From the NCBI GenBank assembly GCA_034336665.1, contig JAPFBE010000002.1:15478906-15542905 (forward strand): a stretch of DNA of 64,000 nucleotides, read 5' to 3'. This DNA is from Luscinia megarhynchos (lineage: Eukaryota > Chordata > Aves > Passeriformes > Turdidae). Of the stretch, positions 33,201 to 43,850 are shown in pieces. A program made the position numbers and the translations under genes. The notes below the pieces were generated by a model. It saw only the letters and a list, made by a program, of their open reading frames with translations, was not told where the DNA came from and ran no database searches. Position 1 is the first letter of the stretch. Every line of letters begins with the position of its first letter.

Positions 33201-35021
33201 AAGGGCAGAAATTGTGATTGGCTTATTTTTATATATGATAAGTATATGAAATTACAAAGGTGTTGATGCCTGGGGAGATTTAAGAGAGAAGCAAGCTTCA
33301 GTATTGCTGCTTCTTCCTTCTCAGTACTGGAGATTACCTTCCCCCCAATTTGAAAAGGAAACTGTGGAGATTTACTGCTTAGTCAGTGTTTAAAGAGCCA
33401 CCACTGACTACAGCATTTTTTTGCCTGAAGCAGTCACATAGCATCTGGCTCTTTGACATGTGAAAATCAGAAGTGAAAGGGGAAGGCCCAGCATTTCTCT
33501 CCACTTCAGCTTTGTTTACAGGCAGTCCATTTCCACACCTGCTGGCCAACAGCTCTGCATGGTCAAGCCTTAATAAATTAATAAACTACTGATACTGCAA
33601 GATTAATAAGTGTGAGGTCAAGTGTTTTCCAAACGCAAGAGACAGATACATTTCTGTAGCTCAGTAGCATTTGGAGTCTTTTCCTGTTCATGCTTTAAAG
33701 TTTTTGGGGAAAATGTGTTCTACTGCTGTTTGAAACAAAATTCCATTGTGAGGTGTTTTTCTTTTGAAGCCTGGCTACTAATTAGAGCTTGAAGTATTTT
33801 AATATGGAAGTATTTTAGTTTTATTGTGTGTTAGACTGTGGTCTCAGTCTCTTACATTTCATACATGAGAATAATAGATGTCAGTGACAATATTTGGCTG
33901 GTGTCAGGAAGGAAAGATGTCATGGCTAGGTTCCTACAGGACCAGTCATCACCTAGAGGCAACAGTAGGGGATAAAAGAGTTGTTGGAACAACATGTGTA
34001 TAGCTGTTACCACTGGGTAGCAGATGCATACTAAGGATTTCATCAGTGTATGTTTTCCTTACAGTTTTCTAGCACTCAGTCTTTATTTGAGATACCATGT
34101 TACAGGGACTGTCCTTTCTATCTTGCTGAGTCAGTGAAACTACCTGGCTCCTGTCTCTGTGTCAAGTGGTCAGGGACAATTAATTCTCACCTTGGTAATG
34201 CTTAGCACATTTCCCTTTTGAGGTCTTTTGGAAACATAAATTAGCTAATTCTCAGAACATTACTATAAGTTAGACATGATGTTACATGTTAGATATGATT
34301 ACTAAAAGACAAATGCTCTCTTCCTTTTCTTAGAAGTGAGGGAATTATGTGCACAAGTTTCGTGATTTGCCTGTGTGGGGAAGGAGTGAGTTCTAGAGCA
34401 GTGTATCATAACTTATTTCCAGTCTCGAAATGAGCACATTTGAAAAACAAATTTGAGAAGTATGTGCAGAAGCACATGGAGTGCACTGTCTGCTAGAACT
34501 TGATATAGAATACTTACTCTTTGCAAACTGAGGCATTTTAAAATTTACACAAGTTATTGACTCTCTAATTTCATCAAGTGAAGTAACTCTGTTTCTTTTT
34601 ACTTGATGCTGCTACTTCTCTCTGTTCTGTTAGTTTTTAATTCTGTTTCTCCCACACATGCATCTCTTCTGACCTGACTGTACAATCTCTCATTTAAGTT
34701 ACATCTGGAGCCCTGACTGCCATCATGGGAACAAGATTTTACCACTCCAGAAAATTCATGCCTGCAGGGCTAATTGCTGGTGTCAGGTATGATACTTTTT
34801 TTTTAACCTCCTGTATGTGATTTCTTATTCACCTGATTTAACCGAGATGGAGTGAATCACATTTTGTGTATTATTTTTGGTCCCACTCATATGAAGTATT
34901 TGAAAATGAATTGACAAATTGTTATTATTATTTTTAAATTATATGTTTTTTCCTCTTACACAGTTTGCTAATGGTTGGAAGATTAGCACTGAAGATGTTG
35001 GAAAAGCCCCAGGAAAAGTAA
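30267..35021 (+). CDS. TMEM14C: TMEM14C, mitochondrial inner-membrane protein of the heme pathway
   Basis: Coding exons are 30267-30342, 32758-32859, 34699-34786 and 34964-35021. All have AG/GT borders and matching phases: 324 bases, 107 residues (human 112). The start [18 protein letters not shown] aligns with human from its [16 protein letters not shown], so the bird N-terminus is a few residues shorter. Four hydrophobic segments are visible, around residues 5-25, 27-48, 58-75 and 80-100. The conserved blocks [20 protein letters not shown] and [15 protein letters not shown] are typical of the TMEM14 (UPF0136) family. In mammals TMEM14C is needed for protoporphyrinogen IX movement into the matrix during heme synthesis in red-cell precursors. 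TMEM14B is a close paralog in mammals, so symbol choice rests on position next to PAK1IP1 and on sequence. Confidence 0.94.
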
Positions 35022-35814
35022 CTGTTAATTTTACATCTTAGTATTTGGAAAAGGAAACCTGATCATGAAGTTGCATGAATGCAGAAGTGAGAAGATGGAA
35101 AGTTTTTTTGCATCAAGACATTTTTTAATCTTTTTTTTTATAAGTAGAATGATGGGACAGAAAGTTTATATACAAGATAGAGTTGTTTTGTGTATAGAGA
35201 GAAAGGAGTCCTGGGTTTGATTTTTCTGGACATACTTCAATGTATTTAAACACTTAAATGTTTTTATATTGCAAAATATACTTCTGGCATGTATGAAGCA
35301 GAGAGAAAATATCCTGTAATTAAGAAAATATCCACAAAGAGGCACCAGGAGTAGCTGGCTAAATATAATAATGTATCTCAAGCCCTTTATACTGAGTATT
35401 ACAGTGCTTTACCTGTTGCACTCTGAATTGGTATACCATGTCTTTATAATGTCAAACAGATGTTGCCTTTTTATTGTGAAATGATGATAAAATGATGCTT
35501 TTCTATAAGTAAAATCTGTTACAAATGTGTATTTGGCTCTTTTTTTGGTACAATTTCTATATTTGGTGTCAGTGGTATTTTTTACACCTTGTTTTCTGAG
35601 TGGAAGTCTTTGCAGTGGACTGTTAGTATCCAAGTACAGTCATTCAACGATATTTAAAAATCACTTTATAAATGGACAGAAGATTAAATCATGGGCCTTC
35701 ATTAACACTTCATTTTAAAAGTTGGTTGAAAGGAACTTACCCTGTGGATTCATTAAGTGAGGTTTGTGCTAGGGCTAAATGAACAGTTGAATGTGATCTA
35801 GACTGTATAACTGG

Positions 35815-35820
35815 AATAAA
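35815..35820 (+). terminator. TMEM14C: TMEM14C candidate polyadenylation signal
   Basis: AATAAA in the context ctggaataaaatac, about 795 bases after the stop codon. No AATAAA closer to the stop codon stood out, so this would give a 3' untranslated region of about 0.8 kb. Confidence 0.5.
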
Positions 35821-35839
35821 ATACCCTTACAGGATGTAA

Positions 35840-38800
35840 TTCTGACCTTACAGGTGTATTTGACAATAGAATGTATCAGCATTTTATTTTTATCTCTTAG
35901 GAGAGTGGCTGTACCTCTTCAAGTCTGTCTTTACAAGGAAACCGTGGAGTAAGGAGGGTTCCTTGTTCTGCTTTGATGCCTGGAAGAGGCATCAGTGGCA
36001 TCTGGTGCTTTTGTTGTCACTCAAACCTTGATTGCTTCTCCTGCACTGAGTCTTGCAGCTCTGTTAGTGCAGGCACAGCTCAGGTGGGCTTGGCACTGTG
36101 ATGAAAGGGAGAGGCAAGAAACGTGTGAAAGAAAATCCTTTATCAGCTTACTCTTTAGTGATACATGATTATTGATAAATTAGGATTCTTACAGAGTGTA
36201 ACTCTTATTTTAAAATTATACTTTTATGTAGTGACTATTTAGGATTTTACTTTGGGACCTTTATACCACTGATTATATCACAACCTTGTTAACATAATAA
36301 TGGCAAAGCAGGTTTAAATTAACTTACATCTTATACAACTTTTTCATTTTGTGGTGTTTAAAGGAATTTATAAAAATCGCCTCAAACTGCATAAAGCAAA
36401 TATCAAACTACATAATTTCTCAATTTTATTGGTCACTTCAATGCTTGTATTTCCTTTTCTGGAAATGGCATTTAGTAGTATTGAGTCAGAGTGACATTTC
36501 TATTGTTATGAGTCAATGGTTACCCATATGGCAGTAGACAGGAAGCTGTTGTAGTAGAAAGTAGTAATTACAAACAGATCTATAGATGTTGGGCCACTTG
36601 TGCTGTGTGTTACCAATTCTCTTAGCAAAAGTTATAAAATTAATTCCAGGTTTTTGAATATATTTCATACTGTAACCTCTCTTGTTTCCAGGCATTTAAT
36701 CTGTAAATAACCTGATCTGTACAGGATGAATCTGCGGGGAGCAACACTGAAAACATGTTAAAGCATGTGTGAAATTCTAGTCTCAGTTAAATCATAGTCT
36801 CTTTTGACTATACTTTATGCAATATCTAACAGAAGTTTTGTAATTACTTTTTTATGTATTTAAATCACCCCATGTAATTGAATAGAAAATTCAATCACTG
36901 ATACAGAATTTTCTAGAGGCATTCAAGAATTAAAGACATAAATATCCTTTCTCCAGACTGCCCCTGCTTTTAGTCTGATTATTAGGTAATTTTAAAGTAT
37001 TTTTTCTGGCGTTTTTTTCCACTGAGAGTGGTCTCCATGTAAATTGAAATAATTACTTTTGCATTAAATGCACTGTGGCTCTGCCATGGCTTGAGTGAAA
37101 CTTCCTGTTATAAGTCAGCTTGTACATGGATTTTAGAAAGAGTGATTTAGTTATTTTTGGGAAATGAACTGCCAAAATAACTCTTAAATTAAGGCTGCTC
37201 TGTTCAAAGCACACTCTGAATATAAAAATATTAGTTTAATATTTCTTACAGTTTCAGCTGTCAGCACAAGCTGAAATGAATACTGATGTTTTTTAAAAAG
37301 GTCCAGGAACAGGAAACTAGTTTTACTATACACATACTGAGTCACCAGGATTCAACAACTCAAGAGTTTAATCACAAATCCAGAACAATACAGAATTGAG
37401 AGAAAAGAATTTGAGTTGCCAAATCCTTATTTCCTAGAGTAAGGGCTCAAATCCTCCATTCCATGTCTACTTGCCTGATAGAAGCTGTTGGTAAGAAGAG
37501 ATGTCAGGTATTTTACTCCTCTCTAGTGGCTTGCTCAGGACCTGAGAAGGAAGATTCCTAATCACTTTGGTAGGTAAGTTATCTCTTGAAAGTAGGAGTT
37601 TCCCAAAATTTTGTAAGGGGAATGTTCAAGCCTGTCTTTGTAGTAGCAGTGCTTACCTTAATTCTTGGAAAACAAGAGATGTTGGGCTGCCTTTAGTTCC
37701 TGCTCTGGATGGGTTCAAGTTCCCTCCCCAGGGAAGGGCTCTTTGTCTGTGACCATGGGATATCCTGCAGGGAGAATGTTGACAGGGGAAGCCACACCAC
37801 AGCCAAGAAGAGATTGCAAAGTTCCTGGGATCTGAGGGAAAAGCCTCCACTATTTTTTAAGTCTACTTTTAAAGCTAAACAGTAACTGGAAAAAAATGAA
37901 GAAACATCCTGAAGCAACTCTCTGCTTTCCTCTCTGCCTAGAGTGGAAAATCTGTGGGACAACCTAGATTTCAGCTATATCTTTACTTCTGGTTAACTCC
38001 AGGGTCTCCAATTCAGGATCTTACCTGTGGTGCCCCAGTTGCTGACACTGAGGCAGCATCATGTACATGCAGGTTTGGAATGTTACAGAGCATCCAATTA
38101 GTGAAAATGTGAGCAGATATTTGGGTGTAGTGTGTGTGAAAGTACTGGACAATTGAGTGCCTCAGTTATGGCTTAGTCTTTACAGGTACAACACTGAGAC
38201 TCTAGTACAGCAGTAATATACTCAGGCTCAATTGCACCACTGAGTTGAGGTTACTCAGACATTGATAGATGTCACAACCTAAGCTGTTCTTCCAATTAAT
38301 GTGACATTTTCAGGTAGCAAAAAGTCTTTAATTTAGTACAAATGTGTGGTATAGTGTAAGAATTCAAGCAATGTTACGCTAGTAGTATGGGCAACTGTCT
38401 TTCACAAACCAGCGAAGGAGAATGAGGAGGATGAAAGATGTTTCAAGTGGAATGGTTCAGAAGGGAAGTAGTCATGTGCTGTCCTACTTTATCCCTTGTT
38501 CTAAGAATATGGTGCAAGCCTGTTTTAATGCAAAGCGAGCCCCCTCACTCTTGTTCTGCTGCAGCTTTGGAAGTGCAATTTGCCATGTCCCAGTTCTGTC
38601 AGTCATTGTGCTGGGAGCTGTTGGCGCTCTGTCATCACCAGCTGAGGGTCAGTCTGTGCTGAAGCTAATATGGCCTGAGGTATTACACAATTATCCTTTT
38701 GTGGTGTTAAAATTGCTGCCTTCTTGGCATTATAGTCATGCTTTCTGACTGCACAGCTTAATCACCTGGAAAAATGGGAGGGGGAAAAAAGGTCCAGAGT

Positions 38801-39313
38801 ACCTCCAAGCAGTTATGGCATGAGGAGGAAAGTCTTTGTTTCTCGAGAAATGGAAAAAATGTTGCCTCACTAACAGCACAGAGGCATCTGCCCTGATCTC
38901 CTCTCCTGCTTCCTTGAAGTATGATGGTACAAATCAAAAGTGCTTATGCTTTTATGCAATATCCCCAGCTCAGTCCAGTGCACAAGTGACTTTGGCTGTT
39001 CCCTTTGGTCTTTTGTGCTTCTCTTCTGAACCGTGAAATGGAGATAATGTTTTCTGTATCCCTTCCCTGTCTGCCTTTTACATCGCTGTCTTACACAGTG
39101 TGTGGCATAAAATGTTCCCTGGCCCAGGAGCAAGAATTGGTAGCTGGAACTGATACTGATATTGCTGGTAGTTCATACAGTGTCTTGATACTCTGTTAGA
39201 AAAACCCTAATGAGGAAAAATATGGTACAACAGAAGTCTGTTTGCTTAATTCATTAAATGTTTGCATTTGCTAATATATTTGCAAAGTGGGATTGAGCTT
39301 TGGTACTAATGCT
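35840..39313. other. Intergenic DNA, no recognised feature
   Basis: AT-rich, with no exon carrying splice signals, no RNA gene and no repeat family that I can name. Open frames such as the one at 38422-38748 have no family resemblance and lie in ordinary-composition DNA. Confidence 0.5.
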
Positions 39314-39515
39314 TAGAATCATAGAATATTCGCAGTTGGAGAATATGATCTTCGTGGAGATCATTGAGTATAGCTCCTGACTCCACATGGAACAACCTAA
39401 AAGTGGAACTATGTGTCTAAGATCATTGCACAAGTGTTTGTTGAACAGCAACATGTTTGGGACCACCACCACTTCCCTGAAATCTTGTTCCAGTGCTTGG
39501 CCACACTCTCATTGA
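39314..39515 (-). mobile_element. CR1 3'-end fragment, reverse orientation
   Basis: The plus strand reads tagaatcatagaatattcgc, then gatcattgagtatagctcct, ttgttgaacagcaacatg, accaccacttccctgaaatc, ttgttccagtgcttggccac and attgaagaaca. This matches the 3' end of avian CR1 in reverse. The copy is diverged. It runs directly into the TCTCC repeat at the point where CR1 copies normally continue with a short T/C run. Confidence 0.8.
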
Positions 39516-39521
39516 AGAACA

Positions 39522-39776
39522 ATTCTCCTCTCCTCTCCTCTCCTCTCCTCTCCTCTCCTCTCCTCTCCTCTCCTCTCTCCTCTCCTCTCCTCTCCTCTCC
39601 TCTCCTCTCCTCTCCTCTCCTCTCCTCCTCCTCTCCTCCTCCTCTCCTCTCTCCTCTCCTCTCCTCCCTCCCTCTCCTCTCCTCCTCCCTCTCCTCTCCT
39701 CCTCTCCCTCTCCTCTCCTCCCTCCCTCCTCCCTCTCCTCTCCCTCCTCCCTCCTCTCCTCTCCCTCCTCTCCTCC
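39522..39776. repeat. (TCTCC)n-type microsatellite
   Basis: About 255 bases made almost only of C and T. It begins as regular tctcc pentamers (39522-39625) and becomes less regular on the right (tcctcc and ccctcc variants). The opposite strand is pure purine. Long open frames on both strands over it (about 215-247 residues of Ser/Pro/Leu or Glu/Arg/Gly) come from the repeat and are not genes. Confidence 0.95.
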
Positions 39777-40000
39777 TACTTTTCTTTTTATCTCTTTTCC
39801 TTTCCTTTTTCTTTTTTTCCCTCTTTTTCCTTTTTTCTTCTCTTCCCTCCTCCCCTTTTTTTTTCTTTTCTTTTCACCTTTCTTTTTTTCCCCTCTTCCT
39901 CTTCCTCCCCCTTCTTTATTTGCATTTTTTTCCAATTTCTCCTTGGTGCTTGTTTGCTTGTTTATTTCTCCTGGTTTCATTTTTCCATTTCCCCCCTGTT
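39777..40000. repeat. Pyrimidine-rich tract next to the microsatellite
   Basis: A further 220 bases are T-rich with C (runs such as tttccttttcctt), decaying into normal sequence near 40000. Together with the pentamer array it forms a homopyrimidine strand of nearly 0.5 kb, a composition able to adopt triplex structure. It looks like an older, degenerate part of the same array. Confidence 0.8.
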
Positions 40001-40009
40001 TGTCTGTCA

Positions 40010-42351
40010 GTGCTGGGAATGCAGAGGCTTTGGAAGGCTCGCAGCGCTGGGAGCCGGGAGAGGGCGGTAGCGCGGCTCGAAGCGGGCGCTGGGAGCCGGG
40101 GGAGGAGGACACCCCACCCACCCCGAGACACCGATAGAGACCAGGATAAATAACAACCAACCTCATTCCAGTTCAGGGTTTGCCCGCTTGGCGCTATCTG
40201 GAATGCTGGAACACAAATGCTTGGCTCTCTCGGCTGAAAAGGTTTTCAGCTCCTTTATTACCTTTGCGCCGGCCTGAGGAATGAAAGGAAAAGATCCTGG
40301 GGCAAAAGGCTTTTCTCAGCAAGCATACTGTGCAATGTGCTGCTGAGGAGCTGATAACAACCGCGTGAGGAATGAAAACACAGCCCTTTTGCCCCTCTTC
40401 TTACACCTCCTGAAGGAAATCACTTGTCTCTATTGGAAGATCAGCCCAGTCTTTCTCACCTCTTTCTACAGCAAGAAGCAAAATCTGCGAGTTGTCAGCG
40501 TGATTCACAAGCAGAGGGGATTTAGGGGGGACAGGCCTCCTTCTCTAAGCACTTTTAGAAAACACATAAGCATTGTAGTTTTGTAAGCTGTTGGAATAAA
40601 TATATATATAATGAGGGAGAGGGTGTTGGCTAAGTTTTTTTGGATAACAAAAGAAAATGGATGGGATCAAATGATGTGCTGTTACCTGAAGGCATCCCAG
40701 CAGCAGGAGAGTTATTGGATGCGCTGAAATTCCTCCTGACCCCTCTGTTCCTCAATAAACCTGCACACAACTTCCTCTGGGGATGGGCCAAGTATTGCTC
40801 CATTAGTATGCAGCACCACAGTCAGCAGGGCAGGAAAATACACACCAGGAGGAGAGAAAAGACATGAAAAGCAGCAGGAGCAAAGTAAACGCTTTTAAAT
40901 TCTGGACAGAAACTTCCCTCCACTGAGATTCCTGCAGGTCTGTGGTGTCATGACAAGACGTAAAATATTCTGATGTGACAGGAAGGTTGGTCCATTTACT
41001 CAGGTTCTTTTTCTGTTAAAAAATGAATCCTAGACTGGGAGGCAGGGAAAATTTTTTGTGATAGGGCTAAGAGCCCAAAAATCATGACAACAGAAAGGGA
41101 GTCACAGGGAATCCTAAAATCTTCTGAAAGTATTCTAATCCATAAAGTTGTTGTGAAACTGATCATTCTGGTTCTCTGTGTGGTTACATATGCCTGATGT
41201 TTAGCAGTGTGCTAGATGCTCCACTCTGCATTGTTTGTCCTATATGCAGCAATATCTTCAGTTCCCAGACACTACCTCACCTGGAAACCCTGCAGCATTT
41301 GCATCAGCTTAGGGCCTGTCGCCAGATTTTCTCCTGTGCCACCACTGTTTCATCCCTGCCAAAAAATAAGGACACTGTGTTCAACTTACACCTATAAATA
41401 TCATCTATATTAATTTGTTTTTATATTAATTCCTTTATTTATGTGAAGGACAGTAGGTTATTTAGCATCCAGTTTCTCAGGCAGCACAGAGAGCCACTGA
41501 TGAACACAGACCCAGCTTCAGCTACTCCCTCCTTATGGCCAGGTGGGCAATTAACACACACATTCATCCTTCTGCACAGAACAGGCAGTACCATAATTGC
41601 ACAGGAGTTTTATTTACACTTTTTAAAGCATTTTGTTTGCTTATCTATGGTTTTGCTTTTTTTTACTAGTGATAAATGCCGAATAACAGTGATAAAAAAC
41701 CAGTAACATTTTCTTCTGTATAGCCTATTCCCATACTGTCAAGCAAGTAAATACGCCCAGTATTCGAAGTCATTGTGACTTTCAGAGACAGAGGTGGCAG
41801 CAGCCTGCAATTATTCTTGTTCCTTTTAGCTGTCAACCATTAGATTGCCAGCTTCTTCAGGGAATGGTGTGTTGCATGGAGGCAGAAAATATCCACAGAT
41901 TTTCTTATTATATATTTGATTTACACAATATATCCCACAGGGTGCCCTCCAGGATCAGGACTTTCCTCAAAAGTATTCCTGTCTTTGTGAGTGTTAACTT
42001 TATGGTGTCACCTATAGACACTCTGTTTGCTTTAGTCAGGGCTTTCTATAACAAAGCACCAACAGAAGAACTAAGAGATGATGGTAAATGCACTCATATA
42101 CTCCTTTATCAACCACAGACAGGGTGTGGTGCATATGCTAAAAAAGCAGCAGCAGGAAAGAGAAGAGTCAACTGTTTGAAAAACCATGTTAAGTGACACC
42201 TAATTAGTGCTAATCTAATTTTTTTTTCTCTCTCTCATTTTTTTTTCCCCAGAAGTAGAGAAGGTATGGGAGGAGGAAGGGTAAAAGGGGTCATCCTACA
42301 GTTAATTGCATCTTGTTTAGCTGGGTCACTGCAGTCGACCCCATTCAAATC
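40010..42351. other. Intergenic DNA, no recognised feature
   Basis: A short CpG-containing patch at 40025-40140 follows the pyrimidine tract. The rest is AT-rich with short open frames only. No RNA gene, exon or repeat family recognised. Confidence 0.45.
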
Positions 42352-43265
42352 TGTGTTGTGTTGACCCTAGCTGGATGTTAGATGCCCACTGAAGCAATTC
42401 TTATCACTCCCTTCTCAGCTGCACAGGGCAGAGAAAATACAATGAAAGGATTTAAGGATAAGGAGAGATCACTCACCAATCAATGTCATGAGCAGAACAG
42501 ATTGGACTTGGGGAAAATTAATTTAATTTATTGCCAATCAAATAAGATTAGAACAGTGAGAAGTTAAACTAAATCTTAAAAACACCTTCCAATTTCACTC
42601 CTAATTTTCTCCACCTCCTCCCCACAGTGGCCCAAGTTGATGTGGAATGGGGTTTGAGGTCAGTTCATCACACATTATCTCTCTGCTCCCTCCTCCTCAT
42701 GCTCATTCCTTTCTCCAGTGTGGGTTCTCTCTCATGGGAGATGGACCTCCATGAACTCCTGCAAAGTGAGTCCTTCCCATGGGCTGTAGCTTTCCATAAC
42801 TCCTCCAGCATGGATTCCTTCCACAGAGTGCACTCCTTTAGGAACGCCAGTGTGGGTCCCCCATGGGTGACAAGTCCTGCCAGCAAACCTGCTCCAGAGT
42901 GGGCTTGTCTCTCCAGGTCCCTAGGTCCTGACAGGAGCCTGCTCCATCATCCCAAAGGGTCACAGCCTTCTTCAGGCACACCCACCTGGTCTCTCACGGG
43001 CTGGAGGTGGGTCTCTGCTCCACTGTGGACCTGTATGGGCTGCTGAGGAGCAGCTGCTTCACCATGGGCTGCAGGGAAATCTGAGCTCCAGCGCCTGGAG
43101 CACCTCCCTCCTCTCCTTCCTCACTGAGCTGGCTGTCTGCAGGGCTGCTTCTCTCACACGTTCTCACTCCTCTCCAGCTGCAGTTACTCTTGTGCAGTAA
43201 CTTCTTTCCCCTTCTTGTATACATTATCCAGAGGTGCTACTGCTGTCGCTGATGGGCCCGACCTG
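42352..43265 (-). mobile_element. Endogenous retrovirus LTR, reverse orientation, 5' end missing
   Basis: Read on the minus strand this is a long LTR of a songbird endogenous retrovirus family that I recall as TguLTR5-like (name tentative). It ends at 42352 with CAACACAACACA. It contains an AATAAA signal (plus-strand TTTATT near 42527), the TGTGATGAACTGACC block near 42650, and repeated 'TGGAGCAG'-type words through the body. Homology to the plus-strand copy at 43851 begins near 43265 (GGGCCCATCAGCG), so the first about 130 bases are gone. No internal viral coding sequence was seen beside it, so it is a solo or truncated LTR. Confidence 0.8.
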
Positions 43266-43850
43266 ACAGTGTAGCAAATAGAACATTGTTTGAGCTCTTA
43301 TACCCCATTCCAGGCAGAACATCCTGCTATGTGTTCTACAGACCCAAATCTTTTGTTCGTTTCCTCAACTGTGTCCCTGCTCACTGATCCATGTCCTTGC
43401 AATGCATGTGAGCAGAAGATATATTTAAGATGAGATTTTCCTCTATACTTCTGAAATACAACATCTACTGATTGTATCAATAAGTTAAATAATTTCTTTC
43501 TGTCTGGAGTGAACCTTTATAAATGATTAAATGCTCTAGAAATATGACTTCAGTTAGAAATCCTGATCCTTCATTGTTCCTCACCTCAAAAGTCTTTCTC
43601 ATATAAACCCACAGCAAAGTGCACAAATGCCACCAATCTGTCTGGTAACAAATGAAAATCAGGTGACAAAATCAAATATAATTTATTTCTTCAGAATCAT
43701 AAAATGATATGGTGGATGCAGCATTGTAGAGCCACTGTAATGCACTATAAGCTTAAAACAACAGATGATGTGATAAAAACAGTAAAGATGACTTTATTTG
43801 GGTTATGGACTCAATGAAACCCAAATATCAACAAGCATGCTTTTGCCATC
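43266..43850. other. AT-rich spacer between two oppositely oriented LTRs
   Basis: 585 bases of ordinary AT-rich DNA. Nothing in it resembles retroviral internal sequence, so the two LTRs are best seen as independent insertions and not as the ends of one provirus. Confidence 0.6.

Noticed and set aside
39413..40166. Open frames of 214-247 codons rich in Ser/Pro/Leu or Glu/Arg/Gly
   Set aside because: They are translations of the TCTCC microsatellite and pyrimidine tract, present on both strands.
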